Shown: positions 27,960-37,679, numbered from the stretch's first letter. The stretch is DNA of 64,000 bases from Candidatus Tepidiaquacella proteinivora (GCA_013348845.1 CP054675.1:1993501-2057500); one strand, 5' to 3'. Notes: generated by a model from the letters alone, not told the origin. Program-made: numbers and translations.

Positions 27960-29024
27960 TTGAAAAAGATTAATTTATTATTTGTAATTAATACTCTTGA
28001 AGCTGGGGGAAAAGAAAGACAATTTGTAGAAATTATAAAATATTTTAAAAAAGATAGGATTTTTAGAATTGGTGTTATAACTTTTAACGAAAATTGTCAT
28101 TTTACATATGAAGTAAAGGAAAATGTAAGTTACTTTGTGGAATTAAAGAAACGACCAACAAGATTGGAACCATTATTTACAATATGGAAACATTTCAATA
28201 TGTTTAAACCAAATATTGTTCATACTTGGGATGAATTATCATCTTTTTACTCCTACTTGCCATGTAAGATTTTTAAAATAAAGTTTATTAATGGTTCAAT
28301 TCGTGATTCAGGAATTGGGAGAGGTTGGAAATATTATTTTAAAAGATTTTTTTTAAAAAAAGCAGATTTAGTGATTGCAAATTCTTATGAAGGATTGAAA
28401 AGATATAAAATTCAAGGAAAGGTTATATATAATGCTATTAATCAAGAAAGGTTTAAAGGTATTATGCATAACAAATTATTTAATATAATTATGGTTGCTA
28501 ACTTTACTAAGTATAAAGATCATAAAACATTCATTGATGCTTCTATTGAATTATTAAATGATAAAATTATTGATAATGTCTTTTTAGTTGGAGATGGTAA
28601 ATATAAATTAAAGTATCAAAATTATATCCCTTCAGAATTAAAAGATAGATTTATTTTTACTGGTATAGTATATGATGTGGAAAAATATCTTTCTGAATGT
28701 AAAGTAGGTGTATTATGTTCAACTTTAAAATATAAAGAAGGAATATCAAATTCAGTACTAGAATATATGGCTATGGGACTGATACCAATAGTTTCTGATG
28801 TTGGAGCTTTAAAGGAAGTTATATATGATGGTTATAATGGATTTTTGATTAAACCAGAAGACAAAAAAAGTATTTATGAGAAAATAAAGTATGTCAAAGA
28901 TTACTACGATAAACTAAAAATTATTAATAAAAACGCCATAGATACAATTAATGAAAAATTTAATTATGATAAGAACACTTGTAAACTAAGAATTCATTAT
29001 TTAAATTTACTTAATAGTAATTGA
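27960..29024 (+). CDS. Family 4 glycosyltransferase
   Basis: 354 residues from a TTG start at 27960. LLFVINTLEAGGKERQFVEII is the N-terminal group 1 motif, KPNIVHTWDELSSFYS lies near residue 80, FNIIMVANFTKYKDHKTFIDAS opens the donor domain near 170, and KEGISNSVLEYMAMGLIPIVSDVGALKEVI near 258 is the catalytic E region. Its stop TGA overlaps the TTG start of the deacetylase gene that follows, so the two are likely translated together. Confidence 0.84.
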   Translation: MKKINLLFVINTLEAGGKERQFVEIIKYFKKDRIFRIGVITFNENCHFTYEVKENVSYFVELKKRPTRLEPLFTIWKHFNMFKPNIVHTWDELSSFYSYLPCKIFKIKFINGSIRDSGIGRGWKYYFKRFFLKKADLVIANSYEGLKRYKIQGKVIYNAINQERFKGIMHNKLFNIIMVANFTKYKDHKTFIDASIELLNDKIIDNVFLVGDGKYKLKYQNYIPSELKDRFIFTGIVYDVEKYLSECKVGVLCSTLKYKEGISNSVLEYMAMGLIPIVSDVGALKEVIYDGYNGFLIKPEDKKSIYEKIKYVKDYYDKLKIINKNAIDTINEKFNYDKNTCKLRIHYLNLLNSN

Positions 29025-30016
29025 ATAAAAAAATTAAATCTCATCTCAGTAAAATTAATTTTATTTTAAATAGGAATCCTATAATTGAAAAAAAGAAGAA
29101 TTGGAGAAAATATATTCCAGAACCGTACAAAGCAGTGGTTACAATTACTGCAGATTTTGAGTTAGCATGGGCTTGGAGATATTCAAAGAATAGTCCCGAT
29201 CCTTATAAATTAGCAATTGAAAAAGCAAAACGAGAAAGGGAAAATATTCCCAAAATATTAGACTTATGTGAAAAATTTCAAATTCCTATTACATGGGCGA
29301 CTATTGGACATTTATTTTTGGAAAAATGTGAGAGAGATAAAAGTGGAAAAGCACACCCGGAAATTCCAAGATTAAATCACTTCGAAAACGAATTTTGGAA
29401 ATATGAAGGAAAAGATTGGTATGAATATGACCCATGTTCTAATTATTTAGATGCACCTGAATGGTATGCTCCGGATTTGATTAAAATGATTTTGGACTCA
29501 AAAATTAGTCATGAAATTGCTTGCCATACTTTTTCACATATTGATTGCAGAGATGAGGTTTGTTCTCCAGAATTATTCAAAGCAGAAATATTTGAATGTC
29601 AGAAAGCAGCGAGTAAATTTGGAGTAAAATTAAAGTCATTTGTACATCCTGGACACACAATTGGAAATCTTGATAGTCTTGTACCAGCTGGTTTTCTATC
29701 TTTTCAAACTGATAATGGAAATATATTAGGATATCCTTTAAAACACAAAAGTGGTTTATGGGAATTAAAAAGGAGTTATGAATTTTCATTTAGGAAAGAA
29801 TGGAATGAAAAATATCATATCTATAGATATAGGAAAATAATAGAACGAGCAATAAAAAATCATTCAGTATGTAATTTTTGGTTCCATCCATCATATGATA
29901 ATATTTTTCAGGAAAGAATATTCCCTATGATTTTGGAGTATTTACAAGTAAATAAAAAAAAAGTTTTTATATCAACTGTTGCTAATTATTTAAATACCAT
30001 TTCAAAAAGACATTGA
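29021..30016 (+). CDS. Polysaccharide deacetylase-like protein (CE4 / NodB fold)
   Basis: 331 residues, no signal peptide. AVVTITADFELAWAW near residue 38 holds the first motif with the catalytic Asp of CE4 enzymes; ISHEIACHTFSHIDC near 163 is the zinc motif H-x3-H; and FVHPGHTIGNLDSL near 206 corresponds to the R/H-x-P-x-G motif. WFHPSYDN near 287 fits the last His motif. Lack of a signal suggests that it works in the cytoplasm on a lipid-linked intermediate or NDP-sugar. It starts with TTG inside the previous stop and ends with a TGA shared with the next TTG. Confidence 0.78.
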   Translation: MNKKIKSHLSKINFILNRNPIIEKKKNWRKYIPEPYKAVVTITADFELAWAWRYSKNSPDPYKLAIEKAKRERENIPKILDLCEKFQIPITWATIGHLFLEKCERDKSGKAHPEIPRLNHFENEFWKYEGKDWYEYDPCSNYLDAPEWYAPDLIKMILDSKISHEIACHTFSHIDCRDEVCSPELFKAEIFECQKAASKFGVKLKSFVHPGHTIGNLDSLVPAGFLSFQTDNGNILGYPLKHKSGLWELKRSYEFSFRKEWNEKYHIYRYRKIIERAIKNHSVCNFWFHPSYDNIFQERIFPMILEYLQVNKKKVFISTVANYLNTISKRH

Positions 30017-30708
30017 ATTTCAATATTATAATAGAATATAAAAATGAAATTATAAGAGATAAAAAAGTTTTATTAAAAAAGCCATATACTCTTCTTCTTT
30101 TACCTTTTTTATTAATAAGGTTTATTTATTTAAGGTTTAAAAAAAATGTTACAACCGTATATCTTTTAGAAATGGATCTAACCCCAAAAGGAATAAGAGA
30201 TTTTAAATATATAATTATTGATAAATATGGGGAATGTCAAGAAATAATTAAAAAAAGAATTATTGAAGAAAACCGTAAAGATAATTATGAAGGTCTTGTA
30301 AAAAAAAGATTAGAAAAGGGTGATAGAATCTATTTGCTTTATGATAATAAGATCCCTGTTTCATTTTTGTTTGTTTCTTATAAAGAAGCAATATTAACCC
30401 CCATAAACTACAAGTTTACATTACCAGAAAATTACATTGCAATTTATGATGTCTATACTTTTAGTGAGTATAGAGGAAAGGGATATTATAAAGATCTTTT
30501 TAATTTCACGATAAATTATAATTATTTAAAAGGATATAGGAAAGTATATTTATGGTTAATGAAACATAATAAAGTTTCAATCATATCACATAACAAAATT
30601 GGTATTGACAAAGTTGTGGAAGAATTAATAGAAGAGATAAAATATTTTAGAAGAAAAATATATAGAAAAAAAGTCTTGTATAATTCATTAAATCTTATTG
30701 AACAATAA
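30013..30708 (+). CDS. GNAT-like acetyltransferase
   Basis: 231 residues. The first 80 residues are unusual: a hydrophobic helix (YTLLLLPFLLIRFIYLRF) and a basic stretch, perhaps membrane-anchoring. The GNAT core is in the second half: ENYIAIYDVYTFSEYRGKGYYKDLF at about 138-163 includes the acetyl-CoA loop R-G-K-G-Y. It belongs to a four-gene run (deacetylase, this gene, ATP-grasp ligase, asparagine-synthase-like enzyme) joined by overlaps, which together look like a machinery for removing one acyl group and attaching another. That joint role is inference. Confidence 0.65.
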   Translation: MNFNIIIEYKNEIIRDKKVLLKKPYTLLLLPFLLIRFIYLRFKKNVTTVYLLEMDLTPKGIRDFKYIIIDKYGECQEIIKKRIIEENRKDNYEGLVKKRLEKGDRIYLLYDNKIPVSFLFVSYKEAILTPINYKFTLPENYIAIYDVYTFSEYRGKGYYKDLFNFTINYNYLKGYRKVYLWLMKHNKVSIISHNKIGIDKVVEELIEEIKYFRRKIYRKKVLYNSLNLIEQ

Positions 30709-31855
30709 AGATAAAAACCCAGTTTTTATTTTAGGTTTATTTGATACAGGGGTATATACAGCAAGGCTTCTGAGAAATAAAAATATCCCAATTTTAGGAT
30801 TTGATTATGATGAAGAGAATCCTGGATTCTATAGTAATATTATTGAAGCAATAAAAATATTAAACCCAATTGAAAATAATGATATTGTAATAAGTTCAAT
30901 ATTAAATTATAGAAGAAAGTTTAAAAAGAAACCAATCTTAATTGCTGCTTCTGAAATTTTTTTGAGCTTTATTGAGAAAAATAGAGAGGTATTAGAACAA
31001 GAATTTTTATTTCTTCTTCCTCCAAATAATATATTGAAACGGATTTTAAATAGAGCCCAACAATTTCAACTTGCAAAAAATTGTGGAATAAATGTACCAA
31101 AATTTTTTTTGGTTAATACCAAATCGGAATTGGAAAATACATATGGTAAAATTACTTTTCCTATTATGGTTAGAGGTGTAGATCAAGTAAAATGGAAACT
31201 ATTTACGAAGAAAAAAGCATTTTACTATAATAATTACGAACCTTTTTATAAAGACTTACTAAACCTAATAAAAAATGGTATTGGAGTTTTAATTGAAGAA
31301 ATTATAGAAGGAGATATAAATAATAATTTTGAATATAATGCACTTTTTAATAATGGTAAAATTATTGAATTTAATATAAACCAGAAATTAAGACAGTACC
31401 CTATAGATTTCGGCAGTGCATGTCATTTGAGGAATGTTATTAATGAAAAAGTTCAATTTCTCGGGGAAAAGTTTGTCATTAAAAATAATATTGAAGGTTT
31501 TAGCAATACAGAATTTAAATATTCTTCCAATGAAGGTGAGTATTATTTTATAGAAACGAACGTAAGAGTGTGGCAACAAATTGAACTTACGAAAAAAATA
31601 AATCAAAATTTTGTTTTATTATATTATAACATTCTTACCTCAGGTGATTCTATTTACAATAATAGAGTGACTAAGTTTAAATCAATTCATTGGATAGACT
31701 TGCCAACTTTTGTATTATTGTTTTTCAAGTTTAGGAAGAAAATATGTATGAATTTTCTGAATTTTTTTAAGTCTATTATAAAAGCTAAATATTATGGTCT
31801 TATTGATATAAGAGATATGAGACCTTTTTTAAAATCGATAAAAATTTTTCGTTAA
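30698..31855 (+). CDS. ATP-grasp carboxylate-amine ligase
   Basis: 385 residues. VFILGLFDTGVYTARLL is the Rossmann-like preATP-grasp start, NILKRILNRAQQFQLAKNCG near 115 the A-domain entry, FPIMVRGVDQVKWKL near 157 the ATP-binding lysine strand, and YFIETNVRVWQQ near 286 the metal-binding E-x-N motif. This architecture is seen in ligases that join a carboxylate to an amine through an acyl phosphate. The start TTG lies in the tail of the preceding gene (TTGAACAATAA). Which acid and amine it joins is unknown; a sugar amine or uronic acid is plausible in this locus. Confidence 0.75.
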   Translation: MNNKDKNPVFILGLFDTGVYTARLLRNKNIPILGFDYDEENPGFYSNIIEAIKILNPIENNDIVISSILNYRRKFKKKPILIAASEIFLSFIEKNREVLEQEFLFLLPPNNILKRILNRAQQFQLAKNCGINVPKFFLVNTKSELENTYGKITFPIMVRGVDQVKWKLFTKKKAFYYNNYEPFYKDLLNLIKNGIGVLIEEIIEGDINNNFEYNALFNNGKIIEFNINQKLRQYPIDFGSACHLRNVINEKVQFLGEKFVIKNNIEGFSNTEFKYSSNEGEYYFIETNVRVWQQIELTKKINQNFVLLYYNILTSGDSIYNNRVTKFKSIHWIDLPTFVLLFFKFRKKICMNFLNFFKSIIKAKYYGLIDIRDMRPFLKSIKIFR

Positions 31856-31857
31856 TT

Positions 31858-33699
31858 ATGAGGTTCTTTTTGAAAATAGATATTGAAGGCAATGAGATAA
31901 GGCAAAATGAATTACATTATGAATATTTAAATAAGTATTTACCAATTGAAGATGTTGTTAAAAACATTAAAGGTATATATTTAAAAATATTAAAATATAA
32001 AGTAAGAAAAGCAGGTATAATAGAAAAAAATTGGGAGAAACCTTATTTCAATAATGATGAATATTTTATTTTTATTGCTGGTTATGTTTTGAATAGAATA
32101 AAAGAATCTGATAGAACAAATATCATTGTACCAAAACCTGAACAAATACTTAATATTATTTTGAAAACAAAAGATAATCATTATAATTATCTAAAAGGTT
32201 GTTATTATATTTTGTTATTTGAAAAGACCACAAAAAAAATAACTATTTATTCTTCTCCGATGTATTTATATCCTGTGTTTTATACTCTGAAAAATAATGT
32301 GTTAGTTTTTTCTAATGTATTATCATACATAATTAATGATTTAGATAAGAAAGAAATAAACGAACAAGGCATTATAGAATTCTCGCTATTCGATCATACA
32401 ATTGGATTTAAAACTATATATAAAAATTTATATACTATAACAGGGGGAAAAAAAATTGAGCTGAAGAAAAACTTTTTAAAAGAATCAATTGTATATGATA
32501 TTTCTAGATGGATTCATAGCAATCCAAGATCTAAAAAAGAGAGTTTGGAAAATATAAATTATATTTTGAAGAAAGTAATTTATAACTATGTTTCTAATGT
32601 AGAAAAATTTAATATTTCTTTAACAGGAGGATTTGATGGGAGGTTAAATTTTTCCATGATTCATCCTAAGGATTATCAAAAGTTGCAAGCATTTAGTTAT
32701 GGAAAGATTGGATCTTTACAGATATCTATTCCTGAGAAAATAAGCAGAACTCTAGGGTTCAGATATATACCAGTTAAACTTGATAAGGATTTTGAAAATC
32801 AATATTCTGCGTTGGGGTATGAAACAATTTTGTTATCTGGAGGGATAACTCCATTTATCAGAGCAAATTATCTGTACAGTTATAATAAAATAAGTGATTA
32901 TAGTAGAAACTGTTTAATTGGACAATGTGATATGATAAGACCATTATATAATAATCCAGCAGGGGCGATTTTCAATGAATTTACAAATAGTATTTTTTTA
33001 TATGAAAATTATGATAAATTTTTAGAAAATTATAAGATTTTAAAAAATAATGGATATGTAAATAAAATTTTATTTAATAAAAAATGGGAAAAAGTTATTT
33101 ATGATGAAATAGTATCATATTTTGTTGATGATTATTATGGATTATCTAATAAAGAAAGATTATTCCTATTTCTTTATAAAGAAAGTATGATAAAATTTTG
33201 GCAAACTGAATGTCATGTTGTTGATCTTTTCGTGGATGATTTTATACCTTTTTCTGATTTAGATTTTATTGAAGAATTGGCATCATCTCAATATTTCGGT
33301 CTCTATAAAGGTATCTTTGCAAAAAATCAATTTCAAAGAAGAAAGGCTCATGATCTATATATAGATTTAATGGATATGAATAATAGGTTATTGAATAATA
33401 TTATTACCGATAGATTTTTTAAACCAAAATGGTTAAAATATGGAATCTTAGGATATTTAATTGCTTTCATCGGAAAGCAAAAATCAAGAAGATATTACAA
33501 TAGAGTTGGAAATGATACCTTTGGAGAAGAAAGTTGGACAAAGTTGTTTTATAATAGTTATTCGAAATTACTTAATAAAAAAAATTCTTTATTTTCCAAT
33601 AATCTAAGTAAACGCAATGTATATAAAGATGATAATGCATATAGATTTGATCGTCATATTTCCTTAAAACTTTGGTTAGATTATATCGGTATTAGTTAA
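31858..33699 (+). CDS. Asparagine-synthase-like amide ligase without glutaminase cysteine
   Basis: 613 residues with the two-domain layout of AsnB. The N-terminal Ntn-fold half retains LKGCYYILLFEKTTKKITIY and the mirror of the usual S-D-x-x-G..PL-Y loop (YSSPMYLYPVFY), but the protein starts MRFFLK, so the nucleophile Cys2 is missing and glutamine hydrolysis is not expected. The synthase half has a changed PP-loop, SLTGGFDGR, at about residues 254-262 in place of SGG.DS. This resembles beta-lactam-synthetase-like and polysaccharide-locus AsnB variants. It would adenylate a carboxylate and use an amine other than glutamine ammonia. It closes the run begun at 29021. Confidence 0.75.
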   Translation: MRFFLKIDIEGNEIRQNELHYEYLNKYLPIEDVVKNIKGIYLKILKYKVRKAGIIEKNWEKPYFNNDEYFIFIAGYVLNRIKESDRTNIIVPKPEQILNIILKTKDNHYNYLKGCYYILLFEKTTKKITIYSSPMYLYPVFYTLKNNVLVFSNVLSYIINDLDKKEINEQGIIEFSLFDHTIGFKTIYKNLYTITGGKKIELKKNFLKESIVYDISRWIHSNPRSKKESLENINYILKKVIYNYVSNVEKFNISLTGGFDGRLNFSMIHPKDYQKLQAFSYGKIGSLQISIPEKISRTLGFRYIPVKLDKDFENQYSALGYETILLSGGITPFIRANYLYSYNKISDYSRNCLIGQCDMIRPLYNNPAGAIFNEFTNSIFLYENYDKFLENYKILKNNGYVNKILFNKKWEKVIYDEIVSYFVDDYYGLSNKERLFLFLYKESMIKFWQTECHVVDLFVDDFIPFSDLDFIEELASSQYFGLYKGIFAKNQFQRRKAHDLYIDLMDMNNRLLNNIITDRFFKPKWLKYGILGYLIAFIGKQKSRRYYNRVGNDTFGEESWTKLFYNSYSKLLNKKNSLFSNNLSKRNVYKDDNAYRFDRHISLKLWLDYIGIS

Positions 33700-33711
33700 T
33701 AAAAAAATTAT

Positions 33712-34667
33712 ATGATTTACAACATTGTTAAAATTTTAATGGAATCTTTTCCTACTAGACCGGAATTTGATTTCAATAACAAATTATCAGAGAATATAAA
33801 TTATAGAAGTTTTATTGATGGTGATGAGAATTTTAAAAATGAAAAATTATTTCTAATAGCTAAAAATCATAATTTTGACAATGAAGAAAAACCTTTCGAT
33901 ACATATTATAGAGGTTATGACTTAAAATCTTTATTTCAAGATAAAATACTTTTGGATTTAGGTTGCTGGTGTGGTGGAAAGTCCGTATCGTACGCAGAAA
34001 GATGGAAAGTTAAAGAGATGCATGGTATAGATATTAATGAGTATTTCATTAGAGCTGCAAGATTATTAGCAGAATTTTAAAATATACCAAATGTAAAATT
34101 CGAATTTCGTTTATTACGTGCAGAACAATTACCATATATTAATGATTTCTTTGATTGGGTTGTTTCCTATGATGTATTGGAACATGTTCAGTCATTAGAA
34201 AATACTTTGTTAGAAATTAAGAGGGTGTTAAAAAAGGAGGATATTTTTTGGGAGTTTTCCCTTCATATTTCACTCCAGGAGAGCATCACATGAACTTTGT
34301 AACAAAAATACCAATTATACATTGGCTTTTTCCATCAAAAATATTATCAAAAGCATATTTTGAAATTATAAAAGCAAGAGGAGATGATGCATACTGGTAT
34401 ATGCCAGAAATTAAAGAGCTTGATTGGGCTAAATTAAATGTAGGTATAGGAATTAATGGTACCATATTTTCCAAATTTATTAATATATGCAAAAAAATAA
34501 AATTCAACAAAGTTCAAATTTTACCAACACCAATATTTAGTGTTGGCAAAAGGTCAATGAAACATAAAGTATTGAAAAACTTTTCTATTATGTTTAAACC
34601 AGTAGTTAAAATACCACTTATAAGAGAATTTTTAAGTCATAGAATAGTTTGTGTCATTCAAAAATAA
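33712..34667 (+). pseudogene. Methyltransferase gene broken by a nonsense codon and a frameshift
   Basis: The first part (33712-34080) carries LLDLGCWCGGKSVSYAER, a class I methyltransferase motif I, and ends at TAA 34078-34080. The same frame continues sensibly after the stop (RLLRAEQLPYINDFFDWVV, then SYDVLEHVQSLENTL, motif IV), so the TAA probably replaced a CAA. At about 34240 the frame then shifts: adding one T to the six-T run at 34242-34247 joins it to the downstream part (GVFPSYFTPGEHHM, to 34667). Restored, the protein would have about 318 residues. Two independent lesions argue for a true pseudogene rather than one read error. Confidence 0.82.
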
Positions 34668-35745
34668 AATCAAAGTATTATTAGTTATACAGACACCCCC
34701 GCCATATGGCGGAGGTGAAATTCAAGCACAATATTTAAAAGAATATTTTATAAATAAAGCAGGATTTCTTATTTATGATTATTCAAGAAAATGGAGGTTA
34801 AGAAAAAATCAAGAAAAATATAATCTATTATCATTTCTTTTTGGTATATTTTGGATAGTAAAGATATCCTATTTGATTTTAAGAATAAAACCTGAGAAAC
34901 TATATTTTACATTACCTAAAAGTTTTTTAGGTTTTTTAAGAAATTCAGCGGTAATTTATATTGCTTCTTTTTTTAATGTAAAGATCTTAGCAGAATTACC
35001 AGGGCAAGAATTTCCATTTATAAATGATAGTAATTCTTTTAAAGATAAATTTGGTAAGAATATTCTTAGTAAAATAAATCAGATTAGATTTTTAACTGAA
35101 ACAATTAAATATAATTTTGAAAAGCTGGGGGTGAAAAATGGTATTGTTATTAAAAATGGAGTAAAAATATTTCCAGGTAAATCGATAAATTATAATGATA
35201 AATTATTAAAGATTCTTTTTATTGGTTCAATTTGTGAAAAAAAGGGTTTTAAAGTTTGTTTGGAAGCTATTAAATTATTATCGCATAAAAATATTTCTTT
35301 CCATTTCGATGTTGTAGGGGATTTTTTAAGTAATAAAGAGAAAGATTACTTTTTTAATTACATCTCAGAAAACAGTTTAAAACAAAAAATTTCATTTTTT
35401 GGTATTGTTAATGGTAGAGAAAAATGGGATATTTTTGCTCAAAACCATATCTTACTATTTCCTTCTTATTGGGAAGGGGTACCATATTCAATCTTAGAAG
35501 CTCTTGGGATGGGATTAACTATTATTGCTAGTAAATTGGATGGCATTAAGGATACAATAGAAAATGAAAAAAATGGTTATTTAATTGATTTGGGTGATTA
35601 TAATAAAATATATCAGATAATTGAAAATTTGTTTTATAATAGAGAATTGTTATTGTACTTTAAAAATAACAATATTAAAAAATATAATGAAGAATATAAA
35701 TTAGAAATTTTTCTTGAAAATATGAAAAAATGGTTTAATGCATAA
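34651..35745 (+). CDS. Family 4 glycosyltransferase
   Basis: 364 residues from GTG 34651, overlapping the end of the broken methyltransferase gene by 17 bases. TPPPYGGGEIQAQYLKEYF is the N-terminal GT4 motif, LKILFIGSICEKKGFKVCLEAI near residue 180 the donor-domain start, and FPSYWEGVPYSILEALGMGLTIIASKLDG near 267 the E-x7-E region. The P-P-x-G-G pattern is typical of transferases in group 1 polysaccharide loci. The last eight bases overlap the WecG-family gene. Confidence 0.86.
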   Translation: MSFKNKIKVLLVIQTPPPYGGGEIQAQYLKEYFINKAGFLIYDYSRKWRLRKNQEKYNLLSFLFGIFWIVKISYLILRIKPEKLYFTLPKSFLGFLRNSAVIYIASFFNVKILAELPGQEFPFINDSNSFKDKFGKNILSKINQIRFLTETIKYNFEKLGVKNGIVIKNGVKIFPGKSINYNDKLLKILFIGSICEKKGFKVCLEAIKLLSHKNISFHFDVVGDFLSNKEKDYFFNYISENSLKQKISFFGIVNGREKWDIFAQNHILLFPSYWEGVPYSILEALGMGLTIIASKLDGIKDTIENEKNGYLIDLGDYNKIYQIIENLFYNRELLLYFKNNNIKKYNEEYKLEIFLENMKKWFNA

Positions 35746-36559
35746 TTCAATAAGATATTTTAATTTTTATGGTTTAAAATTTTCTTCTTTTAACATAAAT
35801 CAATTAAAGGAAGACTTATTAAATACAATTGCAAGTAATTCAAAAAAAGTATACTTTGGATATTCACTTGGTACATTACCATATTTTAAGAAATATCCTG
35901 AAATAGCTTCTATCTGCAATGAATTTGATGTAATGGTAGCCGATGGGCGAGGAATGTATTTGCTATTGAGATTGTTTAAAAAACCAATTTATTCTGATAT
36001 ATCTATACCCAACTTGACTCAATTAGCTCTTGAAATAGCAAATGAAAATAAATATTCTGTAATGATTGTTGGTTCTACACCGGAAAACAATTATAATGCT
36101 GTAATTAAAACAAGAAAAAAATATAAAAATGCAATCATTTATGATGGTTATGATGGAGGAGATTTTTCTTATGAAGCTCAAATGGTTACAGTCGAAAAAA
36201 TAAATAAATATGCACCTGATATTTTATTTATAGGAGTTAGTTCCCCTAAAAAAGAAAAATTTGTGGGAAATTGGAAAGATATGTTAAAGGTAAAAGTCAT
36301 TATACCATTCGGTGGAGCGATTGATATTTTATCGGGTAAATCTAAACCTATTCCCAAGTTGATAAAGAAATTATGTCTAGGGGGTTTTTACCGATTTATT
36401 CAGGAACCAAGAAGATTATTTAGAGATTCTATAATATATGTTTTTAATGTTATGTTTATTTTTTTCCCAGTTTTCTTTTTTAATGTTGTTGTCAAAAGAA
36501 ACAAAGAGTTTTGTATTCCAGGGTTTTATAACAGGAAATATAAATGTGAAAATTTTTAG
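35738..36559 (+). CDS. WecG/TagA/CpsF-family (GT26) glycosyltransferase
   Basis: 273 residues. Family motifs appear in order: FDVMVADGRGMYLLLRLF near 67, VMIVGSTPENNYNAV near 107, PDILFIGVSSPKKEKF near 158-173, and PFGGAIDILSGKSKPIPKLIKKL near 188-210, ending in FYRFIQEPRRLFRD. GT26 enzymes add the second sugar to a polyprenyl-diphospho-sugar, for example ManNAc onto GlcNAc. With the initiating transferase at 40557 this would build the first two residues of the repeat unit. The C terminus is a single hydrophobic helix. Confidence 0.9.
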   Translation: MHNSIRYFNFYGLKFSSFNINQLKEDLLNTIASNSKKVYFGYSLGTLPYFKKYPEIASICNEFDVMVADGRGMYLLLRLFKKPIYSDISIPNLTQLALEIANENKYSVMIVGSTPENNYNAVIKTRKKYKNAIIYDGYDGGDFSYEAQMVTVEKINKYAPDILFIGVSSPKKEKFVGNWKDMLKVKVIIPFGGAIDILSGKSKPIPKLIKKLCLGGFYRFIQEPRRLFRDSIIYVFNVMFIFFPVFFFNVVVKRNKEFCIPGFYNRKYKCENF

Positions 36560-36561
36560 AG

Positions 36562-37569
36562 ATGTTAGAATTTAGGAATGAAAATGAGATTAATTTAGAT
36601 GATTGGTCTAAGTTCGTTTTTAATAGTAAATATGGTAATATATTTAATACACCGGAATTTTTTAAAGTTCATAAAATATCTGGTGAAACCAAACCTAATG
36701 CTATCTTTTTATTAGATAATTCTAAGATTAAAGGGCTTTTAATATATTACAAGCATATAGAAAGTTCTTTTATTTTAAGAAACTTCGCTTCAAGAAATAT
36801 CATTTGGGGAGGTCCAATTTTTAATGATGATAAAATAATTCTATTTGAGTTATTAAATAAATATTTAGGAACCAAACATAATGTAGTATTTTCACAAATA
36901 AGGAATCTATATAATACAGAAGAGTATTGTAAAATATTTTATGAATTAGGTTTTAATAAAATTGACCATTTAGATATACATTTTAATTTAAATGATGGTG
37001 AGGAGAATTTATGGAAAAATATACATTCTTCAAGAAGACATAATATAAGAGTATCATATAAAAAGGGAATTTATGTAAGACTTATAAAACGAAATGAAAA
37101 AGAATTAATTGATAGAGCCTATGAAATTATCTCAACGCTTTACAAAAAAATAAAACTACCATTATACAGCAAGGATTTTTTTATAAATTCTTTAAATATA
37201 TTGCTTCCTATTAATTATTTGAAGATATTCGGAGCTTTTTTAGATAATAAATTAATAGGCGTTAGATATATTTTATGTTATAAGAATATTCTTTATGATT
37301 GGTATGCAGGTAGTGATGAAAAATATCTAAAGTATAGACCAAATGATATAATACCTTGGGAAGTAATTAAATGGGGTGTAAATAATGGTTATGAGATTTT
37401 TGATTTTGGTGGTGCTGGAAAACCTGACTTAAAATATAGTGTGAGAGATTATAAGATGAGATTTGGAGGAGAGGTAGTTAATTTTGGTAGATATGAGTTT
37501 ACTCATAAAAGTTTGCTAATGAAAGCAATGAAAATGGGCTTAAATATAAGGAAGATTTTTAAAATATAA
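36562..37569 (+). CDS. FemAB-like GNAT-fold transferase
   Basis: 335 residues. NIFNTPEFFKVHK near 24 is the usual entry of this family, WKNIHSSRRHNIRVSYKKGI near 152 its basic helix, and YDWYAGSDEKYLKYRPNDIIPWEVIKW near 249 followed by FDFGGAGKPD near 290 is the strongly conserved C-terminal block. It is the second FemAB relative in the locus and is diverged from the one at 12597. Possible roles are transfer of an amino acid or acyl group to an amino sugar; no substrate can be read. Confidence 0.8.
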   Translation: MLEFRNENEINLDDWSKFVFNSKYGNIFNTPEFFKVHKISGETKPNAIFLLDNSKIKGLLIYYKHIESSFILRNFASRNIIWGGPIFNDDKIILFELLNKYLGTKHNVVFSQIRNLYNTEEYCKIFYELGFNKIDHLDIHFNLNDGEENLWKNIHSSRRHNIRVSYKKGIYVRLIKRNEKELIDRAYEIISTLYKKIKLPLYSKDFFINSLNILLPINYLKIFGAFLDNKLIGVRYILCYKNILYDWYAGSDEKYLKYRPNDIIPWEVIKWGVNNGYEIFDFGGAGKPDLKYSVRDYKMRFGGEVVNFGRYEFTHKSLLMKAMKMGLNIRKIFKI

Positions 37570-37679
37570 TTTTAAAGTTGCTTGATTAATAATTTTATTT
37601 TTTAATTTGTAGAAGTATTTATCGAATAATGTAAAATTTTAACTCTTTATTTAAATTAATATTTCTTAAATTTCTATTA

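Noticed and set aside
34699-34712. Perfect palindrome CCGCCATATGGCGG
   Set aside because: It falls on codons for the conserved P-P-Y-G-G-G motif of a GT4 enzyme, so coding constraint explains it.
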